A DNA stretch of 64,000 bases from SHZI01 sp031395645 (GTDB lineage Bacteria; Pseudomonadota; Gammaproteobacteria; Steroidobacterales; GCA-2729495): contig JANNJM010000083.1 of assembly GCA_031395645.1 (NCBI GenBank), positions 24,038-88,037 of the forward strand, written 5' to 3'. The notes beneath the pieces are model-generated. The model saw only the letters and a program-made list of their open reading frames with translations. It was not told the origin of the DNA and made no database searches. The translations under genes were made by a program, and so were the position numbers. Shown here piece by piece: positions 26,916 to 36,462 of the stretch (its first letter is position 1; each line of letters begins with the position of its first letter).

Positions 26916-29342
26916 ATGGCACACGAGCGGCAGGGACAAGGCTATGTCGGCACCTCCCCGAGGCAGCTGAATGGTGATGCCGTCCTGCGCGGCAAGGTGC
27001 CGTTCACGGCCGACGTGCTGTTCCCGGGACAGCTCCATGCACACATCGTGCGCAGCCCGCACGCTTCCGCCCGGATCCTGAGCGTCGACCTGAGCGGCGC
27101 CACCCGGATAGCCGGCGTCGTGTTCGCACTGGATGGGATGGGAGCGGCCCAGCACACAGACCCGATCCCCCACTACCTGGATCCAAGCGTCTTTGGCGGG
27201 CGCTCGGCCGAGATCCGCTGCCTGGCCATCGACCACGTCCGGCATTTCGGCCAGCCGGTGGCCGTCGTGGTGGCCGGCGACAAGCGCACTGCGCGCTACG
27301 CGGCGTCGAAGGTCCGGGTGAGCTACGAGCCACGGCCCGCGGTCACGGAGGCCGCCGAGGCCCTCAAGCCAGGTGCCCCCATGGTGGTGGCCGGCTGGGA
27401 CCAGAACTCGATCATGGAGGTGCCTTTTGGCGGCGGCGACGTCGCCCAGGGCTTTGCCGAGGCTGACCGGGTCAGCCGCAGCCGGGTGCGCATCCACCGG
27501 TACTCGACCCAGCCGATCGAGACCCGCGCGTACAACGCGGTCTGGAATACAGGCGACGACACGCTGACCCTGCACGCGACGGCCCAGAATCCGCATCCCC
27601 TGAGAAACGTACTGTCCCGGGCGCTGCGCATGCCGGAGAACCACATCCGCATCGTCGCGACGAACATCGGCGGCGCCTTCGGCCTGAAAATGCACGGCCA
27701 TCCCGAAGAGGCGCTGATCTGCCTGCTGGCGCGGCTCACGGGACGGCCGGTGCGCTGGGTTGAGGACCGGGAAGAATGCCTGCTGGTCGGTGGGCGCGAG
27801 CAGCACCACGAGATCGAGCTCGCCTTGCGCAAGGACGGCCGGATTCTCGCGATCCGCGACCGCTTTCTCGCCAATACGGGCGCGCCGAGTGCCTGCCCCG
27901 GCTGGGGCATGGCCTTTCTCACCGGGCTGACCATGCCCGGCCCCTACGACGTGGGCAACGTGGCCGTGACGATGAACGCCGTCGTCACCAACAAGCCGCC
28001 CTGGAATGCGTCCCGCGGTTACGGCAAGGAGGCGACGGCGATCGTCCTGGAGCTGGCCATCGAACGTGCGGCGCGGGAGCTGGGTATCGACCCGGTGGAG
28101 ATTCGCTGCAGGAACTTCATTCCCCGCGAGGCTTTCCCGAAGAAGACCGCCACCGGGCTGATCTTCGATTCGGGCGACTACGAAGGCGCACTGCGCAAGG
28201 CCGTCAAGCTCATCGGCTACGACCACTGGCGCGCGAAGCAACGGGCGGGGCGGGCCACCGGCAAGTACTACGGGATCGGCGTTGCCTACGAAGTGACGCC
28301 TGAGGGCGGTGCACTGCCAGGCACGATGGTGGCCGGTTTCGACACCTCCACCGTGAAGGTCGGGCCCGACGGCTCGGTGACGCTACTCACCGGAGTTACC
28401 AACCCCGGCACGGGCAATCCCACCGGTATCGCGCAGATCGTCGCCGATGAACTCGGCGTAACCCTCGAATCGATCCGCGTGCTGCAGGGGGATACGGACA
28501 CCTGCCCCTACGGCTTTGGCAACTACAGCGGCCGCAGCACCATCGTCGGCGGCGGCTCGGCAGCGCTCGCCGCCCAGGACGTGCGGGCCAAGGTCGCCGC
28601 CGTGGCGGCCGGCTTGCTCGGCGTCGGGGTGGAGACGATCCGGATCGTGGGCGGCAATGTCTCGTCCAGCGCCCTGCCGGACCAGATACTGCGCTTTGCA
28701 GACGTGTGCTACGCCGCGTACACCCGGGCCTATGACGTGGCTGCCGTGATCGAGCTTCCGCTGGAGGCTACCCGTAGCTTCAAGCCCGGCCTCATCAGCC
28801 ACCAGCCCGACGAGAACGGCAAGATCAACCCCTATCCCAGCTACTCCAATGCAGGCTACGCCGCCATCTGCGAGGTCGATATCGAGACGGGCAAGGTCAC
28901 GCTGCTGAAGTTTGCCGTCGCCCATGACTGCGGCCGGGTCATCAACCCGGTGCTCGTCGAGGGCCAGGCCTGTGGTGCCATCGCCTTCGGCATTGGCGGC
29001 GTCCTTGGCGAAGAAATCGTCTGCGACGCCAAGGGTCAGCAACTCACCACCAGCTTCGTGGACTACACGATGCCGCGCGCCGCCGACGTGCCGGCCGTGG
29101 CCATGGGCCACCACGACAGCCCCAATCCGGTGACCTACTTGGGCCTCAAGGGAGCGGGCGAGGCCGGCGTCGGCGGGTCCGCTGCCGCGGTGGTCAACGC
29201 CGTCAACGACGCGCTCTCGGTATTCGGCGTGGAAATGCAGGAGCTGCCGCTCTCGCCGCCCCGGATCTGGGCAGCACTTCAGGCAGCCGGTGCTGTGCGC
29301 GAGCGGCCCGCGGCGGCGGCTGCCGGGGGCAGCGTGCCGTGA
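26916..29342 (+). CDS. Molybdenum hydroxylase large subunit (xanthine dehydrogenase/CoxL family)
   Basis: An 808-residue molybdopterin-cytosine-dinucleotide-type catalytic subunit. Visible features are GGAFGLKMHGHPEEALICLLAR, the SRGYGKEATAIVLELAIERAARELGIDPVEIR helix, GGGSAALAAQDVRAK, and GAGEAGVGG with the probable catalytic base E749. The CO-dehydrogenase active-site loop (AYRCSFR) is absent, so it hydroxylates something other than CO, probably an aromatic or N-heterocyclic compound. The ATG at 26916 follows CACGGGGA; a GTG at 26871 would add 15 residues. It is the first gene of a coupled operon, overlapping the FAD subunit by GTGA. Confidence 0.88.
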   Translation: MAHERQGQGYVGTSPRQLNGDAVLRGKVPFTADVLFPGQLHAHIVRSPHASARILSVDLSGATRIAGVVFALDGMGAAQHTDPIPHYLDPSVFGGRSAEIRCLAIDHVRHFGQPVAVVVAGDKRTARYAASKVRVSYEPRPAVTEAAEALKPGAPMVVAGWDQNSIMEVPFGGGDVAQGFAEADRVSRSRVRIHRYSTQPIETRAYNAVWNTGDDTLTLHATAQNPHPLRNVLSRALRMPENHIRIVATNIGGAFGLKMHGHPEEALICLLARLTGRPVRWVEDREECLLVGGREQHHEIELALRKDGRILAIRDRFLANTGAPSACPGWGMAFLTGLTMPGPYDVGNVAVTMNAVVTNKPPWNASRGYGKEATAIVLELAIERAARELGIDPVEIRCRNFIPREAFPKKTATGLIFDSGDYEGALRKAVKLIGYDHWRAKQRAGRATGKYYGIGVAYEVTPEGGALPGTMVAGFDTSTVKVGPDGSVTLLTGVTNPGTGNPTGIAQIVADELGVTLESIRVLQGDTDTCPYGFGNYSGRSTIVGGGSAALAAQDVRAKVAAVAAGLLGVGVETIRIVGGNVSSSALPDQILRFADVCYAAYTRAYDVAAVIELPLEATRSFKPGLISHQPDENGKINPYPSYSNAGYAAICEVDIETGKVTLLKFAVAHDCGRVINPVLVEGQACGAIAFGIGGVLGEEIVCDAKGQQLTTSFVDYTMPRAADVPAVAMGHHDSPNPVTYLGLKGAGEAGVGGSAAAVVNAVNDALSVFGVEMQELPLSPPRIWAALQAAGAVRERPAAAAAGGSVP

Positions 29343-30232
29343 GCCTTCATCCCCAGTACGCCAGGCCGCGCAATCTCCGGGAGGCACTGGAACTGCTCGG
29401 TAGCCTCGGTGCCGGCGCCACGGTCATTGCCGGCGGGCAGGAACTCATGCCCGTCATGAACTACGGCAAGTTCATGCCCACCGTGCTGGTGGACGTGAAT
29501 GGCCTGGCCGAGCTCACGGGCATCCGGTTGGAGGAGGGCGTGCTGTCGATCGGCGCCCTGACCGTGCACCGGGAGCTGCAGACCAATGCCCTCGTTGCTA
29601 CACACGCGCCGCTGCTGGCCGAGTCATCCCGCCAGGCAGGTGGTGGCTGGCAGGTCCATAACCGGGGCACCATCGGCGGCAACATCGTCTCGGTGCACCC
29701 CCTCTACGACATCCTCCCGGCGCTGCTCGCACTGGGCGCGTCGGTGGAAATTGCCAGGCCTGAAGCCCCGTCCCGGCAACTCACGGTTGCCGCGCTGTTG
29801 CGGGAAACCAGCCATGGCCTGGGTACGACCACGCTGCTGACCCGGGTGCTGATCCCTGCCGGAGCTGATGCCAGGGCTGGCGCAGGCGCTGACCGCCGGG
29901 CCAGCCACTACCGGAAGCTGAAGTGGGTGACCGGCAGCTATGGTTCGGCCAACGCCGCCGCGCTGGTGACCCTGAAGCCCGACGGCCGGCTCGGCGAATT
30001 GCGCCTGGCACTGGGTGCCGCAATGGCGAAGCCCGCCGATGTGTCTGGCGAGTTCGCCGCCATGGCCGGCCGCATGCCCAACGAGGCGCTGCTGCTGGAA
30101 GTCGAGCGGATCAGCGCGGCCAGCATCCGCGAACCCCTTTCCGATCAACAGGGTGACGCTGCCTACCGCCGCGCCATGGCCGGCGTGATGGCGCGGCACG
30201 CGGTCGCCGCCGCAGTGAGGTTGGCCCAGTGA
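29339..30232 (+). CDS. Molybdenum hydroxylase FAD subunit (CoxM family)
   Basis: A 297-residue FAD-binding middle subunit. The N-terminal FAD contacts AGGQELMPVMNYGKF (about residues 32-46) and the NRGTIGGNIVSVHPLYDILPALLALGA motif (about 108-135) are characteristic. A CO-dehydrogenase flavoprotein C-terminal domain follows. It passes electrons from the [2Fe-2S] subunit to an acceptor. It starts at a GTG overlapping the stop of the large subunit and itself overlaps the next gene by GTGA. The subunit order L-M-S is the arrangement of many uncharacterised members. Confidence 0.9.
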   Translation: MSLHPQYARPRNLREALELLGSLGAGATVIAGGQELMPVMNYGKFMPTVLVDVNGLAELTGIRLEEGVLSIGALTVHRELQTNALVATHAPLLAESSRQAGGGWQVHNRGTIGGNIVSVHPLYDILPALLALGASVEIARPEAPSRQLTVAALLRETSHGLGTTTLLTRVLIPAGADARAGAGADRRASHYRKLKWVTGSYGSANAAALVTLKPDGRLGELRLALGAAMAKPADVSGEFAAMAGRMPNEALLLEVERISAASIREPLSDQQGDAAYRRAMAGVMARHAVAAAVRLAQ

Positions 30233-30732
30233 GCCAGGAATTGCTCGAAGACAGCGTGTTGCTTCAGCTGCGCGTCAACGGCCAGCCCCGGGAAGTGGAG
30301 ATTCAGCCGGCCCAGTCACTGCTCGACGTGTTGCGTGAGGACCTCCGGCTGACTGGCACCCACATGGGGTGCATGACCGGTCATTGCGGTGCGTGCACGG
30401 TGCTGATCAACGGGCGGATCGCCAAGTCCTGCATCACGCCGGAGGTGACCCTGCGCCGGGCGGAGATCACCACCGTGGAGGGCCTCGTTCAGGGTGACGG
30501 CTGCCTTCACCCGGTCCAGCAGGCCTTCTGGGACGCCTCCGGCTTCCAGTGCGGCTACTGCAGCCCGGGATTCCTGCTCGCTACCGTCGAGCTGCTGAAG
30601 GACAACCCGTCACCGTCCGACGACGAGATTCGCCATGCCTTCGCCGGCAACCTGTGCCGCTGCACTGGCTACCAGAGCATCGTGCGTGCTGTGCGGGTGG
30701 CTGCCGATAAACTGAAGGAAAACCCGCAATGA
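30229..30732 (+). CDS. Molybdenum hydroxylase [2Fe-2S] subunit (CoxS family)
   Basis: A 167-residue small subunit with two [2Fe-2S] clusters. The plant-ferredoxin-type cluster uses C48, C53, C56 and C68. The helical second cluster uses C108, C111, C143 and C145 (CGYCSPGF and CRCTGY). It relays electrons from the molybdenum centre to FAD. Both edges overlap neighbours by four bases (GTGA in, ATGA out), so the three subunits and the next gene are translated as a chain. Confidence 0.95.
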   Translation: MSQELLEDSVLLQLRVNGQPREVEIQPAQSLLDVLREDLRLTGTHMGCMTGHCGACTVLINGRIAKSCITPEVTLRRAEITTVEGLVQGDGCLHPVQQAFWDASGFQCGYCSPGFLLATVELLKDNPSPSDDEIRHAFAGNLCRCTGYQSIVRAVRVAADKLKENPQ

Positions 30733-31322
30733 CAAGCTCCAACGCCCAACGGTTCGCCACCGAGCGCCGGCTTGCGCTCCAGCCCGCGACGCGTGAGAAC
30801 CTGGCGCCGTTCGGCCAGGTCCTCGGCTTCGATGCGACTGTCCAGCCCATGCCCATCGACTTCTACGGTGGTACGGTCAAGGTGCGCCGGATGGTCGACT
30901 TCGTCTCGGACGAGCAAACCGAGTTGCCGCTCGTGACCGCCAGCCCCCGCCCCCTGGAAGTGCGCTGGATGGAGCGTCACTTCAAGCACACCCAGACCTT
31001 CATTCCGCTGGGGGGCAAGCCCTTCATCGTGGTGATGGCGCCACCCAACGGTAAGGAACTGCCCGATCTGGATCAGGTCCGGGCGTTCCGCTTCGATGGC
31101 CAGGCCGGCTTCACACTGAAGATCGGCACGTGGCACGAATTTCCCTTCGTCCTCGAGGACAACACCAACATCGTCGTCGTCCTGCGCAAGGAAGCCACCG
31201 ATGGGCTCGTTCGGGACATGGTGGTGCAGGACGAGGCGCAGAGTGGCGACCTGGACAAGAAGGATCTGCTCCGGCGCTGCAACATCATCTTTCGCATTGA
31301 CGCTTTAGGTACGCGACCATGA
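30729..31322 (+). CDS. AllA-family (ureidoglycolate lyase-like) protein
   Basis: A 197-residue protein of the ureidoglycolate lyase family (cupin-like fold). Family features include LQPATRENLAPFGQVLG at the start, the HFKHTQTFIPLGGKPFIVVMAPP strand region near residues 80-100, and GTWHEFPFVLEDNTNIVVVLR near 137-157. Authentic AllA splits ureidoglycolate to glyoxylate and urea in purine breakdown. No other purine-degradation genes are present, so a different small acid or amide substrate is likely. It is coupled to the genes before and after by ATGA overlaps. Confidence 0.8.
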   Translation: MTSSNAQRFATERRLALQPATRENLAPFGQVLGFDATVQPMPIDFYGGTVKVRRMVDFVSDEQTELPLVTASPRPLEVRWMERHFKHTQTFIPLGGKPFIVVMAPPNGKELPDLDQVRAFRFDGQAGFTLKIGTWHEFPFVLEDNTNIVVVLRKEATDGLVRDMVVQDEAQSGDLDKKDLLRRCNIIFRIDALGTRP

Positions 31323-32920
31323 ACGTAGCAGTCCACCAGAAGCCTGCAGATTCCGGCACGGTGATCGCCGACCTGGAGAAGATCCTCGGTAAGTCCAACG
31401 TGCTTGCTGACCGTGCAAGCCGGGAATTTTATTCGGCCGACCTGAGCTTCCGTCCCAATGCTACCGCTGCCGTCGTGATCTCCCCAGGCTCGACCGAGGA
31501 GCTTGGCAAGGCTGTCGGCATTGCAACCGGAGCCGGTTATGCGGTGGTTGCCCGGGGCGGCGGCATGTCCTACACGAGCGGCTACACGCCCGAGCGCGAG
31601 GCCACCGTGCTGATCGACATGCGGCGCATGAATCGCATCCTCGAAGTGAACACCGAGGACATGTATGTTGTCGTTGAGTGTGGCTGTACCTGGAAGGAGC
31701 TCTATGAGCACTTGAGCCCCCTCGGTGTCCGGACGCCCTACTGGGGGCCGTTGTCGGGCATGTACGCCACGGTCGGCGGCGCGCTGTCGCAGAACAGCCT
31801 GTTCCACGGTTCCGGCGTACATCACACGGCGGCGGAGAGCGTCATTGGCCTGAAGGTCGTGCTGGCCGACGGCGCAGTGCTGACCACGGGCTCCGGCGCC
31901 CACAAGCACTCGAACGCCTTCTACCGCCACTTTGGGCCAGACATCACCGGCATCTTCACGGCCGACACTGGTGCGTTCGGCATCAAGGCCGTCGCCGTGC
32001 TGCGGTTGTTGCAGACGCCGCCCCACACGGCCTACCTGTCCTACAAGTTCGACACCATCGAGCAGTTGCTGCGAGCCCAGGTTGAGATCGCCCGATTGGG
32101 CATCTGCTCCGAATGCTACGGCTTCGACCCCTACTACAACGCGGGCTTCGCGAAGCAGGGGATCACCTACGAGGAAGGCCTCTCGATCATCGGCAAGATC
32201 GCCCGGAAAGGTGGCCTGAAGGGCCTCAAGAAGGCGGCTCAGGTGGCATTGGGCGGCCAGCGGATCCTGAAGGACGTTCCCTACTCGCTCCACATGACCT
32301 TCGACGCCCTCACCGAGACGGTTGCGGCGGAACACATGGATCTTGCGGCCGACGTCTGCGTGTCCCACGCCGGCGTGGAGATGACGAATGCTATTCCCAC
32401 CGTGTTTCGCGCCAATCCCTTCGGTGGGGTGCGCACGATCCTGCTCGGCTCGGACGGGGAGATCTGGGTGCCGGTCCACGGCTTCTTCCCGCTGTCCCGG
32501 GCCGTGGCGGCTGGCCAGGCTACCGAGAAGTACCTTGCCGAGCAGAAGCCGCTGCTCGACAAGTGGGGCATCAAGACCTCGTACCTCACCTGCTTTTCGG
32601 GCGTGGAGTTCGTCATCGAGCCAGCAGTCTACTGGCGCGACCAGCTGGGGGAGTTCCGACTGTCGCTGATCGAGCCCGAGTTCGCTGCGCAGTGGAAGGG
32701 CTTCGGCCCCGAGGAAGCCCGGCGGCAGGTGGCCCTGCAGATCCGCGACGGTCTCCGGGACCTCTTCGACAAGCTGGGTGGCCTGCATCTCCAGATCGGG
32801 AAGTACTACCCATACACGTCGATGATGAACAACGAAGTGACGCCGCGGGTGCTCCGCACCCTCAAGGACGCGCTCGATCCTGACCATCTCGTCAATCCTG
32901 GCGCACTGGAACTTCGCTGA
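31319..32920 (+). CDS. FAD-linked oxidoreductase of the VAO/PCMH family
   Basis: A 533-residue flavoprotein. The PP-loop RGGGMSYTSGY near residues 80-90, GPLSGMYATVGGALSQNSLFHGSG near 141-165, and the ending YPYTSMM...LKDALDPDHLVNPG fit the vanillyl-alcohol oxidase/4-cresol dehydrogenase superfamily with its C-terminal cap domain. Substrates in the family are phenols, alpha-hydroxy acids and sugars; none can be assigned here. It is the last member of the coupled run that starts with the molybdenum hydroxylase, and 48 bases separate it from the TonB-dependent receptor. Confidence 0.85.
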   Translation: MNVAVHQKPADSGTVIADLEKILGKSNVLADRASREFYSADLSFRPNATAAVVISPGSTEELGKAVGIATGAGYAVVARGGGMSYTSGYTPEREATVLIDMRRMNRILEVNTEDMYVVVECGCTWKELYEHLSPLGVRTPYWGPLSGMYATVGGALSQNSLFHGSGVHHTAAESVIGLKVVLADGAVLTTGSGAHKHSNAFYRHFGPDITGIFTADTGAFGIKAVAVLRLLQTPPHTAYLSYKFDTIEQLLRAQVEIARLGICSECYGFDPYYNAGFAKQGITYEEGLSIIGKIARKGGLKGLKKAAQVALGGQRILKDVPYSLHMTFDALTETVAAEHMDLAADVCVSHAGVEMTNAIPTVFRANPFGGVRTILLGSDGEIWVPVHGFFPLSRAVAAGQATEKYLAEQKPLLDKWGIKTSYLTCFSGVEFVIEPAVYWRDQLGEFRLSLIEPEFAAQWKGFGPEEARRQVALQIRDGLRDLFDKLGGLHLQIGKYYPYTSMMNNEVTPRVLRTLKDALDPDHLVNPGALELR

Positions 32921-32968
32921 TTTCGATGCGCCATCAACACTTAACCGTCACACCGGGGGACTGCAATC

Positions 32969-35179
32969 ATGACCATCCGCCATTCAAGAGTCGTCGTACA
33001 CGCCTGCCTCCTGGGCGCGCTCGTCGCCACCGCACCGCCTGCCTGGAGTGAAATCGCGGAGATCGTCGTAACGGCCCTCAAGCGCGAGGAGACCCTGACC
33101 GAGGTGCCGGCCGCGGTGAACGTGTTCGACGAGAAACTGATCGAGCGAGCCAACCTCGTCCGGCCCGTCGATGTCATCGGGCTGATCCCCAACGCGGCGT
33201 TGATCGACTCGAACACGGAGGGTGAGGCCTTCCTGGTGCTGCGCGGCATCGCACCGGCGCGGAACGCCGAGACGTCCACTGCCGTGGTGGTGGACGGCGT
33301 CCTGTCCGGCGGACCAAACGAGCTGTCCCAGGACTTTTTCGATATCCAGCAGATCGAGGTCCTGAAGGGTCCCCAGGGCGCCTTGTACGGCCGGAACGCA
33401 GTCGGTGGCGCGGTGATCATCACCACGAAGCGCGCCACGAACGACTTCGAAGGCAGCCTGAAGGTGGGCATCGGTGACGCCAGCCGGGCGTTGATCCAGG
33501 GTGCGATCAGCGGTCCGCTGGTCGAGGACAAGCTGTTCGGGCGCCTTGCACTCCTCAAGAACGAGCGGGGTGGCAATCTTAAGAACGTCCAGACGGGCGA
33601 GGAACGCGACCGCTTCGACCGGGAGACCCTGCGCGGAGACCTGCAGTGGCTCGCGACCGACAACCTCACGATTGATCTCCGGGGCAGCACGACCGACCAG
33701 CGCGATACCGGTGGTATCGGTTTCACTGCGATGATCCTTCCCGAGGTGCTGGACGTTAACAATGTCTTCCCCCCCTTCGAGAACGATACGGAGAGCTTCA
33801 ACGATCAGGACAAGGACAGCGCGTCCCTGAAGATCGACTGGGACGTGGGTGCCGGCACCCTGACCTCCGTCTCCGCCTACTCCTCCGTCGAGGACCGTTA
33901 CGGCCAGGACAACTTCCCCTATGCCTTTGGCGACTTCGGTTTCGACGACACCGGCGCTTTTAAGGGTGGTCTTACCCAGTGGGTGCTCTTCGGGAACAAG
34001 GTCTATTCCCAGGAACTGCGCTTCACGTCCCCCGGTGACCGCCGGCTGCGCTACATCGTCGGCGGGTACTACGCGGACATCGAGACCGACCGCGTGACGA
34101 ACCTGGCCCAGGATTTCGTGGCGGTCGTCCGCAATGGTCGCAACCCGCTCGGTCCGGAGACCGACAATCCGACGATTTCCTTCCGCGACGACGAGACCAA
34201 CCGGGAGAACCTCTCCTTTTTTGGCCAGGTCGCCTTTGACATCCTGGACAACCTGGAGGTCGCCTTCGCGTACCGCTATGACGACGAGGACGCCGACGTA
34301 ACGGACCTCGCCCCGCCGGCGTGGACGACGACGCCCGGACTCGTACGGAAGGACAACTATTCCAAGGGCCAGCCCAAGCTGACCGTCAACTGGGAGTTCA
34401 CGCCGGGCAACTCGGTCTACGGCTCCTATGGCGAGGGCTTCAAGGCGGGTGGCTTCAACCCGAGTGGTGCGGCCGTGGCCGTGGCCGCCACCAACCCGCT
34501 GTCCACGGTGAAGGACGAGTACGGTGAGGAAACGTCGAAGAGCTATGAGCTCGGCTACAAGGGCCAGTTCCAGGATGGCCGTCTGCGGGTCAATGCGGCG
34601 GTCTTCCAGACTGACGCGGAGAATTTCCAGGTCTTCGAGTTCTTCCCGGCGGCGAGTCTCCAGGCTATAGCCCAGGTCGAGAAAGTCGACATCACGGGTT
34701 TCGAGTTTGACGTGGCCTACAGCGTCACGGACAACCTCCTGCTCGCCGGCGGCTACGGCATGACTAACAGCGAGGTCGACGAACTCGTCTCGAATCCGTC
34801 GCTGGTGGGGAACAACATGCCCTATACGCCCGAGTACACCTTCAACCTGACGGCCGACTACACCTATCCGATCAGCGCCACCTATGACTTCACCGTGAGG
34901 GCTGACTACAACCTGATTGGCGATACCTACTGGGACCTGATCAACACTCCCGGCGCCACCCGCGACCCCGTGAGCCTCCTGAAGACGAAGATCGCGCTGG
35001 CGACCGAGCGCTGGGAGTTGTCACTCTGGGCAGAGAACCTCCTGGATCAGCAGTACTACGCCGAGACGGTGGTCATCTTCCCGGGCCCGCTGGTTAGCCC
35101 GGACTTCGCCGTTGCCGCAGCGGCAAGCGCAGAGGCGGCACCCCGCTACTGGGGTATCGACTTCCGGTACAAGTTCTGA
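32969..35179 (+). CDS. TonB-dependent outer-membrane receptor
   Basis: A 736-residue outer-membrane transporter. A signal peptide of about 27 residues is followed by a TonB-box-like EIVVTA and a plug domain (about residues 40-160; LVLRGIAP, IEVLKGPQGALYGRNAVGGAVIITTK). A 22-strand barrel ends in aromatic F. It resembles the 'TonB-dependent receptor of unknown substrate' group common in xanthomonad- and sphingomonad-like degraders, not siderophore receptors. Its place directly after the oxidoreductase operon suggests it imports the substrate of that pathway. Confidence 0.9.
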   Translation: MTIRHSRVVVHACLLGALVATAPPAWSEIAEIVVTALKREETLTEVPAAVNVFDEKLIERANLVRPVDVIGLIPNAALIDSNTEGEAFLVLRGIAPARNAETSTAVVVDGVLSGGPNELSQDFFDIQQIEVLKGPQGALYGRNAVGGAVIITTKRATNDFEGSLKVGIGDASRALIQGAISGPLVEDKLFGRLALLKNERGGNLKNVQTGEERDRFDRETLRGDLQWLATDNLTIDLRGSTTDQRDTGGIGFTAMILPEVLDVNNVFPPFENDTESFNDQDKDSASLKIDWDVGAGTLTSVSAYSSVEDRYGQDNFPYAFGDFGFDDTGAFKGGLTQWVLFGNKVYSQELRFTSPGDRRLRYIVGGYYADIETDRVTNLAQDFVAVVRNGRNPLGPETDNPTISFRDDETNRENLSFFGQVAFDILDNLEVAFAYRYDDEDADVTDLAPPAWTTTPGLVRKDNYSKGQPKLTVNWEFTPGNSVYGSYGEGFKAGGFNPSGAAVAVAATNPLSTVKDEYGEETSKSYELGYKGQFQDGRLRVNAAVFQTDAENFQVFEFFPAASLQAIAQVEKVDITGFEFDVAYSVTDNLLLAGGYGMTNSEVDELVSNPSLVGNNMPYTPEYTFNLTADYTYPISATYDFTVRADYNLIGDTYWDLINTPGATRDPVSLLKTKIALATERWELSLWAENLLDQQYYAETVVIFPGPLVSPDFAVAAAASAEAAPRYWGIDFRYKF

Positions 35180-35227
35180 GCCGCAGGCGCTGCACCCACA
35201 CGGTATGCAACGGCGAGGGGAATTGAT

Positions 35228-35674
35228 GTGCCCATCGGTCTAGCACCAACGGCGCGGTCGTCGTTTGACGCCCACACCATCGACCATGCGGCGCTCGATC
35301 GGGCGCCGCTGTTCGACCTGCCCTTCAATCCCGGCGTGCAGATCCGGGGCTACAGTGCGATCAACCAGCCGCACTGCCAGGTGATCATCGAGGACTTTCT
35401 GCCCGGCACGGAGTTCTGGTGGACCTTTGCCCACGATGAATTTCAGGTCGCGCTCAGCGGTGAGATGGAGGTGGAGGTGTACCTGCCACCCCTCTACACG
35501 GAGATCATAAGGCGGACGATCCGCAAGGGAGACATCTTTACCTACCCCGTCGGCGCACGTAAGCACGTGAAGGTCACCAGCAAGGAGCCCTTCCGGCACA
35601 TCTGCTTTTGCCCGCCGAGCCCCAACTATCCCTTCCCGACGCTAGCGGATCTGAAGGGCGCTGGTCCGCCATGA
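35228..35674 (+). CDS. Small cupin protein
   Basis: A 148-residue single-domain cupin beginning at GTG 35228. A cupin core is visible in ALSGEMEVEVYLPP...RKGDIFTYPVGARKHVKVTSKEPFRHICFCPPSP. The region before the core (WWTFAHDEFQVALSG) holds only one histidine where metal cupins usually have H-x-H and E, so metal binding is uncertain. The last four bases overlap the first alpha/beta-hydrolase gene (ATGA). Confidence 0.65.
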   Translation: MPIGLAPTARSSFDAHTIDHAALDRAPLFDLPFNPGVQIRGYSAINQPHCQVIIEDFLPGTEFWWTFAHDEFQVALSGEMEVEVYLPPLYTEIIRRTIRKGDIFTYPVGARKHVKVTSKEPFRHICFCPPSPNYPFPTLADLKGAGPP

Positions 35675-36453
35675 TCCGGAAGGGCTACGTGGACACCCCG
35701 GGCGGACAGGTGCACTACCGGCACCGGGCGGGGCAGGGGCCACCGATTGTCTGCTTCCACCAGACGGCGAGTTCCTCGGCTATGTATGCGCGGTTCATGG
35801 AGGCCTATCCCGGCCAGCACGGCATCTACGCCCTCGACACGCCGGGCTTTGGCGGTTCCTATGATCCCCCGGGACAGCCGTCCATGGCCGAGTACGCCGA
35901 CAGCCTCGCCGGGGCGATTCGCGGACTTGGCCTCGGCGCCGTGCATTTGTTCGGGCACCACACGGGGGCCTGCGTCGCGGTGGAGATCGCTGCCCGGTAC
36001 CCCGACCTGAGCCGGTCCCTCGCCATGATCGGTCCGGTGACGATCACGCGGGAGGAGGCGGCGTTCTTCAAGACCCTGTACCCGAAAGACTTTGCCATCA
36101 GGGCAGATGGCTCCCACGTCAACAGGATGTGGGAGTACGTGGCCTCGATCGGTGGCAACTCGACTGTGGAGCTGCATCACCGGGAGTTCGTCGACACGGC
36201 GCGCGCCTGGCAGGGCCACCTGAAGGTCTATTCGGTGATCTGGGACCAGGACTTCACCGCGCTCTACCAGGCGGTCAAGTGCCCCCTGGCGATCATGTGT
36301 TCCCCCGGCGATGTCCTCTGGCCGATGTTCGAGCGGGCCCGGGGCCTGCGCCCGGATGCCCGTGCCTACACACTGGGGGGGACCAATTTCCAGCCCGACG
36401 AAGTGCCCACCGAGGTTGCGAAGGCCGTCGCCGGGTTCGTGGGCGGCATCTGA
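35671..36453 (+). CDS. Alpha/beta-hydrolase-fold protein lacking the nucleophilic serine (copy 1)
   Basis: A 260-residue alpha/beta-hydrolase-fold protein. The oxyanion region is HQTASSSAMY (30-39), and the strand-5 nucleophile elbow reads G-H-H-T-G at 95-99, with histidine at position 97 where serine, cysteine or aspartate is expected. An acid is present (SPGDV), but the usual histidine after the last strand is replaced in LGGTNFQPDE. The protein either uses another chemistry or is a binding protein. It is a paralog of the next gene and is coupled by ATGA to the small cupin. Confidence 0.8.
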   Translation: MIRKGYVDTPGGQVHYRHRAGQGPPIVCFHQTASSSAMYARFMEAYPGQHGIYALDTPGFGGSYDPPGQPSMAEYADSLAGAIRGLGLGAVHLFGHHTGACVAVEIAARYPDLSRSLAMIGPVTITREEAAFFKTLYPKDFAIRADGSHVNRMWEYVASIGGNSTVELHHREFVDTARAWQGHLKVYSVIWDQDFTALYQAVKCPLAIMCSPGDVLWPMFERARGLRPDARAYTLGGTNFQPDEVPTEVAKAVAGFVGGI

Positions 36454-36462
36454 GGTAAGCAA

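Noticed and set aside
26916..29342. Carbon monoxide dehydrogenase
   Set aside because: Subunit architecture fits, but the CO-specific AYRCSFR active-site loop is missing; the corresponding region reads SRGYGKE.
30729..31322. Purine/allantoin degradation operon
   Set aside because: Only the AllA-like gene and an XDH-type hydroxylase would fit; no allantoinase, allantoicase, uricase or transporter of that pathway is present.
31073..32887. 604-codon minus-strand open frame
   Set aside because: Antisense to the VAO-type flavoprotein gene; low-complexity His/Arg/Gly composition.
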